In this document: piece after piece, positions 34,706 to 45,970 of the stretch
How positions within the stretch are numbered: position 1 is the stretch's first letter
Layout of the letters: each line of letters starts with the position of its first letter
NCBI GenBank assembly: GCA_001692895.1
Contig: KV748258.1
Coordinates: 248,001-312,000, forward strand
DNA: 64,000 bases
From: Cenococcum geophilum 1.58
Taxonomy: Eukaryota > Ascomycota > Dothideomycetes > Gloniales > Gloniaceae
Direction: 5' to 3'
Position numbers and translations under genes: made by a program
The notes under the pieces: model-generated
The model's database searches: none
What the model was told of the DNA's origin: nothing
What the model saw: the letters and a program-made list of their open reading frames with translations, nothing else

Positions 34706-35319
34706 TAAGTTCTCGGTATTCTCAATTTAATTCAAATGGAAGCATGGTACGAGCGGTAGATAGGGCAAGATAAGCAATTAGGATACTACCTAAGTAATTA
34801 CATTAATTATAAACCTACAATTATAAGTAAAAGATTGGTTTTAATTTTGGTTAATTAGATTATATATTAATTATAACTTATATAACTATTATATATATCC
34901 CTAATTAAAAGTGTATTAAGCTTGCTAGTGAGCTTAACCGCTACTATAACGCAGGCCTTAAGTTTATTAAGATCCGTTCTAACAACGGTAATAAGCGGAA
35001 CGGCGTCATTACTAATCCTCTTAACTAGTGGCTTAAAATCAGTCAAATCCTTTATCTAATACTTGCTAAGATTTCTTTTATAAAGGAAAACACTATACTA
35101 GGATTTATAAAGGAAGCTATTCTTTTTCTCTTAAAGCCCCTAAGAATAGATACCCTAAAAAGCTATAATTAGCTTTCTTCCAGCTAAAGCTAAGAAAAGG
35201 CTATTCTAAATCCTTTTCTAAAACAGTAGGGAAGGATAAAGAAAGTAGATGTTTTAGGGAATGCAACGCTCTATAAACCCCTAATTATTTACTACTAGAC
35301 TATAGCCTATATAGTGAAA
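34706..35319 (+). other. Unassigned AT-rich relic
   Basis: The plus frame around 35040-35290 reads partly open with TAG/TAA interruptions (for instance KGKTILGFIKEAILFLLKPL in one frame), suggesting a decayed coding sequence. I recognise no family. It may belong to the LINE whose 3' end lies at 36511-36850, the two being separated by the SINE-like insertion. Confidence 0.3.
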
Positions 35320-35333
35320 AGAGAAAGAAAATA

Positions 35334-36360
35334 ATAATAATAATAATAATTCTTCTTTGATTAACGTCTGATACGGATGCTATCTAGCCCCACGCAGACT
35401 ACTCCGTACACAAGGGAAAAGTAATATTGACGGGAAAAAACCCTTGCTGCTGGGGGGGAGGAAAAACCCTATGAGCCACCTCAGTAGGATGAAAAACCCC
35501 GATTTGCTATGTCCGTCCGTAGCGGCGGCCCTGCGGGCCTACGGCTACGTCCTGTCCTCCTTGGATGTTCGAACTNCTTNGNAACNACTGCTTCCTTNTC
35601 TAGCTTATNNAAAGCTAGGGTTNACTACGTCCNAGCTAGGCCTTGCTAATCGATTGCCGTACGGTCGTTTCCCATATCTTNACCACCCCCTGTATGCTAT
35701 CTCCTATAACCATTGCGTTGCCATATACGCCTTGCCTCCCCCCCCCTAGAGCCACCGAAGGCGTAAGGGGGATTCATCCGTTCTAACCACCGTAATACTA
35801 ATAAGCGAGCGGGATATGTTGTATTTGGGTATCTTTTNTNCCTANGCCCCAGCTAGGCCCTTCCTAAGGGTTACNACTCCGTNGAAAGAAGACAATGGGG
35901 AAAACCGTGGGTCGCAATCTAGGCTGCTAGGTAGTATTTGGTAGTAAGACGGCGAGTGACCGCATGCTCCGCGGGCGATCGCCCTAGGGGTTAGGAGGGG
36001 CCGTATATTTGCTCGTTCGTTCNTTNNTTCGTGCGCGCGTTCGTTNNTNNATNTGAGGTCGTCGATGCTTTNAGTCNAGGTTTGGGGATGTTTATTNAGT
36101 NCCACATATCCACGTTGGATCGTATAGGTGCCCNAGATAGGAGAATAGTNGTAGTCGTCGTATTNTAGAGGGCCAANAGTAGTGGTTTTCAAGATCTCAC
36201 CATCCGAAAATTTTTCACTACCGCCCTTAACGCCCACAACCACCACCAGGTCCTGTCCGCACGCTATGCGACGTCTCTGCGTTGGCTCTGGGTCTGAACT
36301 TCGAAGACCCAGGTTCGTAGCCGTCACCACGTACAGGTGCAGAGTCCGTTTTTGACGGCC
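35334..36360 (-). mobile_element. SINE-like or short LINE element, copy 2 (1.0 kb)
   Basis: This complete inverted copy of the element at 23039-24058 has the target duplication AGAGAAAGAAAATA (35320-35333 and 36361-36374). The 3' end carries a (TAA)n tail (plus-strand left side). The 5' end reads GGCCGTCAAAAACGGACTCTG. The 3' region shares CGTCTGATACGGAT and the CACGCAGACTACTC block with copy 1. Many single N calls (35577-36147) interrupt it. The conserved peptide GVKGGSEKFSDGEILKTTT appears again, then frame-shifts relative to copy 1. This shift argues against a maintained protein. Confidence 0.82.
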
Positions 36361-36510
36361 AGAGAAAGAAAATATAAAGGTAATTAAGCTCTTCTCTCTT
36401 TCTAAAGAAGTTATTTTGCATAGGGAAAGGAAGAGAGGCACTTTTTCTATTTCTAGATAGGACAGAAATAGCTACTAGAAAGTGGCTAAAAGTAGTAAGA
36501 TCTTTAGAAG

Positions 36511-36850
36511 GAGGCAACTCCTACTAGGCTCCTAGTAATAAATATTAAAGAGTAAAAATCTAGAAATAAATTACAAAAGGATAAAGATAGGCGTTAGGAT
36601 CTATTATTTCTTAGTCTTTTTTACTATTTTCTTACTATCTAATAGTTAGTAGCAACTTAGTATTTTACTAAGGAGCTATAAACCCCTAGTTTAGGGGTTT
36701 ATAAACTACTAGGCTATAGTTACTAGTATATATTAAGCTGCTTAGGAAGGATTTATATATATAGAGCTATAGCGCCATAGCCTAGAGGCTATATGCGTAG
36801 TATTATACATAGTATAATATAACGGATATATTAAAAAAAGATTTTTTTTA
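36511..36850 (+). mobile_element. LINE 3' end (5'-truncated copy)
   Basis: It matches the 3' untranslated end of the LINE at 45994-48147, from AGAAGGAGGCAACTCCTACT through CATAGCCTAGAGGCT to an A-rich tail at 36829-36846. It is more RIP-mutated than that copy. The sequence just upstream (36375-36510) does not match the gag-bearing LINE, so this copy may derive from a longer, RT-bearing relative. Confidence 0.75.
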
Positions 36851-37385
36851 AATATGTTCTCTATACCGGTAGTAAGATCTATATATAAATAAACCTTTAG
36901 TTAAGCTAAAGGGATTATTACTAGTAAACGTAATAGACTATTAATTAACACGATTAAAACAGATTAATATTAGAAGTAGTAGTTAATTAAAGGCCTTTTT
37001 ATTAAGTAGTTTATATAAGGTTAGAATATAGATAAGGAGTCCAATTAATAGAATAATAGGGTATATTATATATATAGACAAATCCTTAAGGAAAAGGAGG
37101 AGTCTATATATAAGGTAAGGAAGGGTTTTCCCTAAGTATATATAGCTTACGTACCTTATAAGTAGGTTATATATAAGTTACTTATGCCTTAAAGCAATAT
37201 AACTATCTACTTAGGTTTTACCTAATAATGCCCCCCTCCCTCTTTTAAAAGGCTTGTTCTAATTCTTTATATACTTAGGCCTTAATAAAACCCTATAGAC
37301 ACCTTAATAAGGAAAAAAATTAAAGGGGAAAGATTGTTCTAATTTTGTGTATAAGGAGATAGGCAGTATATATACGCGGCGCGAA
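36851..37385 (+). other. Gene-free AT-rich stretch
   Basis: No coding signal that I recognise. It contains a C-rich run, GCCCCCCTCCCTC, near 37229-37241, which could be a polypurine tract complement of a lost element. Nothing else is supported. Confidence 0.3.
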
Positions 37386-37387
37386 GA

Positions 37388-37515
37388 TATTAAGGAACTT
37401 TAACTGCTAGTTAAAGTTATCTAATTAGTTAGATTTGCCTTACCTAGACTTCTCTGCATTTAACTAAGCTAATAGCGATTTTATAGCTGGTATATAAAAT
37501 CCTAATTAGTCTATT
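37388..37515 (+). other. Shared hairpin module, inverted copy
   Basis: Relative to elements B1, C and D this copy is reverse-oriented. The AACTTTAACT/AGTTAAAGTT hairpin comes first (37394-37416), then CTAATTAGTTAG, then the GCTAATAGCGATTTTAT...ATAAAATCCTAATTAGTC fold (37463-37510). If the module marks a retrotransposon 3' end, it belonged to a plus-strand element now lost. Confidence 0.65.
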
Positions 37516-37519
37516 TAGG

Positions 37520-38090
37520 GCTCGCCTAAATTTAATAGACTATTAGAAATATTCTAAAAGCTTACTTATATAGGTAGATCGCGAGTACCTTTTAGGTAGG
37601 TTATAGGTTATTTATATATAGCTAGACTTATAGGCGGTAAAATAGTATACCTATTAAATCTACCACTAACCCTATACTTTAGCTTTACGCTATACTAGTA
37701 TAGTGTTATATATACCTTATATTACGGCACTATAAAATACTCTATAGGCTAACCGCGGTTTACTTATAATAGAGGTCCCACTAATAGAGCTTAGAAGGTT
37801 AAATATCCTTAAAGAGATATAGCTATCCTAGAGGCTATCTAGTTGCTATTTAATGGCTATCTAAAGAACTAACGGCTAGCTTCTAAAGCTATAGCTACTA
37901 CTATATACTTCCAGATTAAATATAATTAAGGGCTACGGCCTAATTAGTTAAAGGGCTGCCGAGACTAAACTATAGGTGGTTATCTCTTAAAGCTATAGCT
38001 TACCTTAAGCTTTAGCTTAGAAATCCTATATAATTTTATAAACCACTACATTAGGAAAAAATTTACCAGTATCTGATTTTACTTTTCTGC
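37520..38090 (+). other. Decayed coding relic, family not certain
   Basis: Part of the plus strand (37800-38080) reads with RIP-type stops as helical, transposase-like sequence (for example LASKAIATTIYF in one frame and LEILYNFINHYIRKKFTSI in another). This faintly recalls the helix-turn-helix N-terminus of pogo/CENP-B transposases. The match is too weak to name. Confidence 0.25.
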
Positions 38091-38091
38091 C

Positions 38092-38245
38092 ATTTTAGCA
38101 TTTTCTAGCATTTAGCAGCTAAATGTGGCATTTATTACTAAGTACTAGCATTTAGCCGCCAAATGCCGCATTTATAATTAAGTATTAGCATTTAGCTGCA
38201 TTTATAATTAAGTATTAATATTTAGCTGCTAAATACTAGTGTTCG
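38092..38245 (+). repeat. Tandem repeat of about 50 bp, three degenerate units
   Basis: Units contain GCATTTAGC, AAATG and GCATTTAT(A/T)ATTAAGTA in fixed order. They decay to shorter units toward the right and end at CTAAATACTAGTG. The inner GCATTTAGC..GCTAAATG(C) pairs can fold. Confidence 0.7.
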
Positions 38246-38389
38246 TACTAACTTAATAGCACGAGTAAGTCGTATCCACGGGCACGAAATACATGTAGTA
38301 TCGTATGCTTGTTTAGATGGTGACTGTCAATTATATAAAGCAGACTACGTAGTCTATATACTAATACGCCTCCCCCCTAATTAGTTAGT

Positions 38390-38490
38390 GCTTTAAAAGT
38401 GCACCAAACGCGTAAGCGGGTGGTTAGTGCACCAAACGCGTAAACGCGTACTCGGCGTACCGAACGCGTAAGCACGCGGTTAGTACGACA
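38390..38490 (+). repeat. ACGCGT-bearing tandem repeat
   Basis: Three units of about 28-35 bp read TTAGTGCACCAAACGCGTAAG, or variants with CGTACCGAACGCGTAAG. ACGCGT occurs four times in under 80 bp. It is CpG-rich in a window otherwise poor in C, so it escaped or resisted RIP. It could be a subterminal repeat or the LTR of the adjacent Copia relic. Confidence 0.65.
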
Positions 38491-38667
38491 GGTGCTGTAA
38501 TTATACACTAGCGGTACTTAGAAAATGAAACCACTTATATATAGCCTCCGTAATTGTCTTAATAGAACTATAAAACACATAAGAAAATACATAGGAAATC
38601 CCTCCTAAGGTGCCTTCTAGGTTGCCTTCCAAATGGTACTCCAAGCTGGCCGTAAGTCCTGCTTACA

Positions 38668-38745
38668 GTCCGTAAAATGAACTATACGGCCTTTTGACGG
38701 GCCGTAAATGCACCGTACGGCCTTCTAACGGGCTGTAGCTGAACC
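38668..38745 (+). repeat. 31-bp tandem repeat, CCGTAAA-ACGGCC type
   Basis: Two full and one partial unit: CCGTAAAATGAACTATACGG then CCTTTTGACGG; CCGTAAATGCACCGTACGG then CCTTCTAACGG; and a degenerate third. GGCCGT and ACGGCC blocks within and between units are complementary, so it can fold. It lies just left of the Copia RNase H relic and may be part of its 3' LTR. Confidence 0.6.
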
Positions 38746-38749
38746 ATAA

Positions 38750-40332
38750 ATACTCCGTTAGTCTCGCTCTACCTATTCTATAACCTTTAGATTAAGCTTA
38801 TTCGTATTAATTAGGGTTTTAAAAGCTTAACACGGCTTTGCCTTAGTTATAGCGTCTACTAGGTTATCTCCGCTGCTAATCCATTTAACCTCTATAATCT
38901 TACGTCGTTTATAGGCCTAATATAAGCACATTAGGTCAACCATAAGCCTCTTCTCTTATATCGTACTTAGTTTAACTAGGCAGTTGTAAAGGGACTTTAA
39001 ATTAGTATATAAAACTAGGGGTAACTGCTCCAGTTATAGAATCTTCTAAACCGTTAATTTAATTACGGCTACTATATTAAATCCATAAGCTAGTGCATAT
39101 AGTTTAGAAGCTAGTACACTACGGGTTACTTATTTGCACTTAATTAAAGACCAGTATATTATATTTGCGTCCTAATTACGGTCCGTAAGTATAATTATAA
39201 AGCCAATTTGTGATAATAGGTCTTTATTATTAGCAAAAGATACGTCCGTAAATACTAGTAGGCTAAGGGAATTTAGGTCTAGTGGTATAAAAGTAAATCC
39301 CCTTGCTACATTGTTAATTTGCCACTAGATGCGCTTATTAAGCTACTTAACATTTTCTTCTTACAGGTCTACTGCCTAGGCCGCAAAGGACAGATCGTAG
39401 GCAGATTTAGGTTAATAGACTATAGCAATATAGGCGCCTCTTACACGCTATACAGCGTATTAGTCCTTTATATTTACGGTCTTATAGGTCTCTCTACGGG
39501 AACTAGTGAGGTCCGTAGGCTTTACTATAACAAGCTTTAGGTTTTAAGCTTAGCGTTCCTAGGTTAGCTAGATTAAGTTGCCCTTTTATATAATTAAGCC
39601 TCCGTTAAACTTAATTGGAGTTTACTTAGTTAACTACTCTTATAGCTTTACCAGGAACTTAGCTTCTTGCAGTTTAGTCTCTTCAGCGTCCGCAAATGTC
39701 CGGTCTGCTAAGAAGAGGGTATTATTTGTTTAGAGTCCAACAATACTAAGGCCGTTTAATAGGCTGTATAGGAGGTAGGGGTTATAGGTCGACTGCTCTA
39801 TTTTAAGTTTATTAACGTGGTGCTAGTGGTATATCTTAAACCAATAGTTTCCGGCTTCTAGTACTCCGTAAAGAGGTTTTATAACCCGTAAAATTGTTCC
39901 TAGTTGTAGGTTAAGCTTATAGGGTGGTCGTATAAAGATATCCCTACTTAGGTAGGTATTAGACTGCACGTAGGCTTATAAGATATCCCGTAAGTAAAGG
40001 GCTACGGATTTAGTTTACTATAGTCCAGGCGTAAGTGCGAGTATAATCCGTTAACTAACCCGTTAAATTATAGGCGATTGCGTAAGGACTAGGTTCTTTC
40101 CCTAGTCGTTATAAGCTTATATAACGAGCCTTAATTTCTTAAAGGCTTTGTCAGTACTAGGGTGCTTAATCTTGTTAATAAAGCGTAAGTTAAATATACG
40201 GACGCCTTGCAGAACGTCTCTCTCCGTTATAATCGCAAAGACACCCTTTTTAAGTAGTCCGTTATATCGGGAAAATATTCGCAGGATAAGATTTAAGTAG
40301 ACTTTATTTTTCGCGTTTCGCGTAATTAACAT
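38750..40332 (-). pseudogene. Copia pol relic: RT and RNase H
   Basis: The minus strand begins at 40332 inside the RT: YNGLLKKGVFAIITERDV, then GVRIFNLRFINKIKHPSTDK, the start of fungal Ty1/Copia RT. Near 39730-39640 it reads TNNTLFLADRTFADAEETKL. The DD of the catalytic block has become NN. The end near 38890-38830 reads KWISSGDNLVDAITKAKP, the terminal RNase H motif. The gag, protease and integrase portions are missing, cut off exactly where the minisatellite at 40329 starts. It is related to, but clearly different from, the D element Copia. Confidence 0.85.
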
Positions 40333-40640
40333 GCAATTTAACTAACTTAACACGCAATTAACCAACTTAACACGTAATTAACCAACTTAACATATAACTT
40401 AACCAACTTAACACGCAATTAACCAACTTAATATGTAACTTAACTAACTTAATACGCAATTAACTAACTTGATATATTTAAAAGTTAAATAATACACAGT
40501 TAACCTACTTAACAACTTTAAAAGCTAACTGCATATTCCTTAACATACAATTAACTAACTTAAAATTTAAATAACACGTAGTTAACTAACTTAACAACTT
40601 TAAAAGCCAACTACACATTCCTTAACATATAATTAAGGTA
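40329..40640 (+). repeat. 20-bp minisatellite (AACACGCAATTAACCAACTT)
   Basis: About seven units of 20-21 bp run from 40329 to 40470. They alternate between an ACGCAATTA and an ATATAACTTA type. Two longer degenerate units of about 76 bp, each containing ACTTAACAACTTTAAAAGC, follow to 40640. It separates the Copia relic from the Plavaka relic. Confidence 0.85.
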
Positions 40641-40750
40641 ATATAATATATTATTTTAAAGTTATATGCCAATTACACAAATAAATTTTTACTATTTTCT
40701 TAGCCTATAGTATGCTAGCTTATAATATATATTAGGATTAAAATAATTTT

Positions 40751-40830
40751 ATATAATCTTATACAATCTTATACAATCTTATACAATCTTATACAATCTT
40801 ATATAGTCCTATATAGTCTTATATAGGTTC
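40751..40830 (+). repeat. 10-bp tandem repeat (ATACAATCTT)n
   Basis: Eight consecutive 10-bp units, four of them identical, are phased close to one helical turn. The ends are degenerate (ATATAGTCCT, ATATAGTCTT). No function can be assigned. Confidence 0.85.
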
Positions 40831-40899
40831 TATACTAGCTTAGCTACTTTTGCTATTTGTCCTAGCTTCTATATAATAACGCGATACGGGTTCCTTTTT

Positions 40900-43800
40900 T
40901 AAGAAAGTTGTCCGAGTATAGAGTATTATATTAGTCCCAATTAATATAATTATTAATATAGTATAAATCTAGATAAGAAGTAGCGGCTAAAATAATATGC
41001 GCGCTTTATAGAATAGATGGCATTAAATAAAAGCGACCACCTTTAAGTACTTACCTAGTATTTACGCTCGAGCACAGCCACCTTTTCACCTCAACCATGC
41101 CGTGTGTTAGATGCGGCAGTCTATAATTTAATAGCTAAAGCAGCTCTACTATAGCTCTAGTATACTACACGTATACACCATACTTATCTAACCTTTCAAT
41201 ATCTAGAACAGTAATAATTAGCTAAAGCTAGCCTACAAGTCTTCCACCTAATGGTGTGCGGCCCTTTCCAATACAGTCGTCGTTATCTATATACTCTTGG
41301 ACCCATACGTAATTACGCCTTCACTAGTTAAAACATTGCCAATCTAGTGCGCAACATACTACCTCACTAATTTAGGCCTTAAGGTCGGTTACATTTTTTC
41401 CGTCTCGTTTCTAACAGCGGATAGATAGATGTATTTTAATAAGTAGGCGCTTAACCCATAAAGGATCCTTCTCTTTCCGGTCTATATCAGAGTTCTAGGC
41501 ACATTCACCTTATAGTTTTCGCCTACACTCTTAAACAAATACCGTAATGCCGTCTAGAAACCCTAGGATTTCGCAACAGTTTGCTATATAAGATATATAA
41601 AGCCACGTCTTTAACCTAAAACGCCTTTAAATAAGATTTATTACCCTATCTATATCTTCTAAAGGCCACCAAAGCTTTACAACTACTAAATGCTATATTA
41701 GTTAAGTAACTTATACCTCTAAACATTAGGAAAACTGTAGTATAGAATCACTATTTATAAAAGCTATTTCATCTTCTATTGCTAGTACTGCTACCTATCT
41801 TAAATTATAAGAGCAGATTTAAGATAGCAAATCCTATTTATTTATTAAGTTATAAAACGCCTTAACAATGTAACGGTGTCTAGCTTCGCCATTTACGCCA
41901 GTACAGTACCTATCTGCGCATCCGTATAGGCGGATATTTTCCTTAAAATATACAAGGGTATAGAATTTTAGTATATTAAAATGGCCCGTATTAGAATCCT
42001 TTACCTTTAAACGGAAACTTTAAAACACGCCTTTAAGTATATCAATTTAATATAGGGCGTGGTACATATATTATAGTATCTCCTTATTATAGGTATAATA
42101 CTAAGCTATAATAATGAAGTTATATACGGCTCTTGTAAAATACATAGCATATAGTTCCCTAGACAACAGTAGTAGGGCTAGTATAGCAACAAGTTAACGA
42201 ACTATAGCTTTTTATTCATTTCCTATCCATTAAGTAACTTTACTAAATAACAGATTATTAAACCGTTTTAGCCCCATAAAAGCCAGGACTTATCTAAAAC
42301 GCTAATCAAGCTAAGCCTCCGCAGATATATTTATTGTAGTTATCTTCGTCCCTCTTCTCTTTCTTTTTAGCTGGATAATATCGCCTACTAGTTTCCGTAC
42401 CCATTCAATAAGTCACATAACGATACCCTTTAGAAGCTAATATAGAATATCTACCATTATACCCTTATAGATATTAAATAGGCAATAGTGCCACGTAAAA
42501 CATTCTATTAGGTATACCCAGTTATTTAAAAATAGAAGAATGTTCTCTAGTTACTAGCGTTTAATCTATCTTCTTATCTCCTTATAGGTGCGTAGCGGGT
42601 ATTATTTCTTAGTTAAGTTCTTACGCTTTAAAGGGGGGACCTAGCACATAGTGCAGTGCTATCGGCTTTTAACACCTATAAGCAGCACTTGTTCTTTATA
42701 GTCTGCTATTATTCCACATATAATTAAATAACATCATTACACAAAATTATCCGCATATTAAAGGTCTATGCCGCTTTCTATAAGATACTTAATTATTATT
42801 ATATTTTAGTTTATAGAATATAGCGTTAGAATACTAAAGCAGGACTTACGTTTAAGTATAGTTCTTATCACCTTATAATATGCTTTACTTTTTATATTAT
42901 TATTCTTTTCTTTAATAACTGGCATAAAACCAATAAGAATATTTGCGGGGGATATCTATCAGCGTTAAACTTATCAGTTAAGATTACCGATAGTAAGATA
43001 TACCGGCCAGGCCAATTTATTACTATAGTGCATTATTAGCTAGGTCTTATTGACTGCTATAAGTATAGGAACTACTATAGCACCGCTAGGAACCTTACCT
43101 TATATCTTTTACCACCAGTCACCGCTATATAGCTTATTATAGACTTAATAGTTATTAGCATTATAGAGTCTCTTTAATATATATACTAGTGCATCTTTAA
43201 AGGGTTAATGGCTAATTAGAAAGGCAATTACATTTATAATATCCTAGTAAAGAATATAGTATTTCCTCTACTTAGAGCCTTTAATATTTAATTCCACCTT
43301 ACACTCTAATTAGAGCTATTATTCGTCTTATATACCAAATAAAATAGCGGTAATTAGTTCCTCCTATTAATTTATAAATTAGAAACTAAGTAGGCTATAA
43401 AGTGGGCTAAGGCGGGTGTCTTTAAGTAGTGCGTTAACGTCTCCCTTTATACAGCAAATGCAGTGCAGCTATATTAAAAAGGCGTAATTAAACTCTGAAT
43501 AAAAAGGATTATATAGTATACTTTAGCTATTATCGTGTTATTATATAGTAATATCTAAAATTGTCTAGTTAACTTACTATACATTATTATCGGTCTCGCA
43601 CGAAATTAGTTCACCCGCCTTTATATTCTTAGTTGCTTTAAATGTCTCTACTCTAAGTAATAATAATAACAATAGGACACTTTTCTAATGTGGTATACCG
43701 CACAGAGGCACCAGGTAGGTATTCTACTTGTATTTTACCGCCACTAGAGCGTACTTATTAGTATCCGTATTTATACTATCTAGTTACAATTACGCGTTAT

Positions 43801-44150
43801 CTAACTAGTTAGAGTAATAAAATTAATCGCGAATTATAAGTAGTTGGGCCGCAATAAACGTGTAAGTGTTATATCTCTCTTTACATGTTTTTTTATAGAC
43901 GTGTTAGTGGCTAGATAGCCGCCTTTTACAGCACCGTAGGTGTTAGTAAAGGCCGCCGTAACTCTTAGGGGTATAAGAACACTATAGACAGCTCTGCTGC
44001 ATTGTCGCTAATTATATATTAAACAATATAGTATTATTTCTAGGCGCAAAGAGTGCGTATTATAGTACTAACGGTTAATTACTAGTATTTAATCTAAATA
44101 GCTTGGCTTTATAGCTACTAAGAGTATACCTTTTATTTTCTCACTAGAAC
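40900..44150 (-). pseudogene. Plavaka-type (CACTA-related) DNA transposase relic
   Basis: In the minus strand, near 43135-43000, the frame reads LYSGDWW followed by KVPSGAIVVPILIAVNKT and AWPVYL. This matches the GDWWW..Q..LP.GATVVPIILASDKT...WPVYLTIGN core of fungal Plavaka transposases. Further left it reads LLIGVKSR and HCTMC (42690-42640), then GIMVDILY*LLKGIV (near 42450), the D-LHQ-LKG block, then FNILKFYTLVYFKENIRLYG and GVNGEARHRYIVKAFYN (42000-41850). In-frame TAG/TAA codons fall at Gln and Trp sites. It would be the transposase of a CACTA-superfamily element; terminal inverted repeats could not be identified. The N-terminal limit is uncertain. Confidence 0.8.
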
Positions 44151-44156
44151 TAGTTA

Positions 44157-44335
44157 TGCTAAAGCGTAAGTATAATTAGCTTAACACTAAGTTTAAAGAC
44201 TTAAGAGTCTAAGGTAATTAAACTAGACGCTAAAGCTTAAGTATGACTAGCTTAATACTAAGCTTAACACTGAGTTTAAGGACTTAAAAGAGTCTAAAGC
44301 AGCTAAACTATAAACTAAAGACTTAATAGTACCTA
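44157..44335 (+). repeat. Degenerate 80-90 bp direct repeat
   Basis: Two copies of a block containing GCTAAAGC(G/T)TAAGTAT, TAGCTTAA and GACTTAA(G/A)AGAGTCTAA lie end to end beside the Plavaka relic N-terminus. They could be subterminal repeats of that transposon. The TAAGACTTAAGAGTCTAA core is nearly palindromic. Confidence 0.5.
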
Positions 44336-44379
44336 AAAAACCTTTATCCGTTTAAATAACAATATATAGTATTTTTAGG

Positions 44380-45630
44380 CGATAGCTATAGAACTATAGC
44401 TATAGCGAAGATATTATTTACCACTAATATTATAGAGCCCGACGATATTAGCTATCTAGACCTATAATTCCGTTATTTCTATATAAGCCATAATAAGAAA
44501 AAAGGGAGGATTAAGGGTAGTGCTAGTTAAGTTAAGATAACTAAATAAGTTAGCACTTAGAACTATAACATCCAGTTTTAGGTATATAAAGTTCTAACTA
44601 ATATCTAACTTAAGCTGCCACCCGGAAGTCTTATATTCATTATTAGGGTAACGCTAGAGGGTTAGGCCAGATAATAGGTATTAGCAATAATATAGATAAT
44701 TTAAAGCCCGCGAAGTAACTAAATAGAAAGCCCATATCTTACAGGCTAACTACTTATCTTTAACGGCTTTCAAAAGTTTATTTCTAGAATTCCTTTTAAC
44801 ACCTCCGGTTTCCTATTAAACAAACATATTAGTATAAGCCTATATACTACTAGGGTGCGGAGAGCTAAAATACAGTTAGAGCTCTTCAAATAATTTAGCA
44901 GAAAAGAACGGGTTATTTAGGTTAGTCTATAGATCGGCCAGCTTAACCTTAATATCCTACCCTAGCTTACAAAGATTAGGGCCATCTCCACCCAGTATGC
45001 TACCGTCAATCTATATATTAGCATCTCCCTTATTTACAGCGGCTAAAGAAGCTTTAGGTGTCTAGTCTCTAGAAGGCATTATAATGTAGCTTTTAAGAGA
45101 GCCCGCTCCGCGCTAGGGCACTAGACGCTATATTATAGGTAGAGCTTATAGTAGTCATACAAGGCAGAATATATTTCTAGGCAGTATGCGTTTAGAGAAA
45201 TTAAGGCTGAGGCAAGCTTAACGTAGCTGTGTTTTTAAAGAGAAATTAAGGCTAAGCTAAGCTTAACGTAGTTATGTTTTTAAAGACAAAGAGGCTATAG
45301 TATCAGTTTAGGCGGCTATAGAAGTTTAAAAGATTAAGCGGACAATAGTAGGAAATAGAAGAAAAAGGTATATAAATAAAAGTACAGTGTTATAGGGCTA
45401 GAGTAATAATAGCTATATTGTGGATAGCTTAATATACAATTCGGACTACGGGACCTATATACAAATAAGTCTAGCAAATATCTTTAATATAAGGTGTAGT
45501 AGCTATAAGTAGGATCTAGGATACTAGTTTTAGGTTGCCTATACAGTAGACGTAATAGCTTACCTAAAAAAAAGTTGCTTTGTCAGTGATATAGCTTAAA
45601 AATGGGTTATATTTTAGGTGAAAGGGTATC
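44380..45630 (+). other. Unassigned RIP-damaged coding-like region
   Basis: Plus-strand frames stay readable for long stretches between TAG/TAA codons, for example RLVYRSASLTLISYPSLQRL near 44920-44990 and SLANIFNIRCSSYKQDLGY near 45470-45530. No family is recognised. A 45-bp in-frame tandem duplication (AAATTAAGGCT...TTTTTAAAGAG) occurs at 45199-45290. Confidence 0.35.
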
Positions 45631-45631
45631 C

Positions 45632-45970
45632 TAAAACCTTATCTTGCGCTTATGGGATAAAATACCATATTATATTTTACTTTGTTTCATATAATCTTAG
45701 ACTTTTTATAATATCTTAGATTATCCCCCTACCTCTCTCTACTATACACTTTACCTTATTTTACGCTTATAGGATAAAATACTATATTATATTTCACTTT
45801 TTTTCATATAATCTTAGACCTTTTATAATGTCTTAGATTATCCCCCTACCTCTCTCTACTATGTATTTTGCCTTACCTTACACTTACGGAATAAAATGCC
45901 ATATTATATTTCACTTTTTCATACAATCTTAAACATTTTTTAATGTCTTAGATTGTCCTAACTTGTTTCC
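45632..45970 (+). repeat. 117-bp tandem repeat, about 2.9 copies
   Basis: Units start near 45647, 45764 and 45881 and share CGCTTATGGGATAAAAT, CCATATTATATTT(T/C)AC, CATATAATCTTAGAC and ATTATCCCCCTACCTCTC. Differences are largely transitions. The array ends 10 bp before the LINE insertion site. Confidence 0.88.

Noticed and set aside
40329-40830. Regular short repeats that could suggest a CRISPR array
   Set aside because: Units are contiguous without unique spacers and the genome is clearly eukaryotic.
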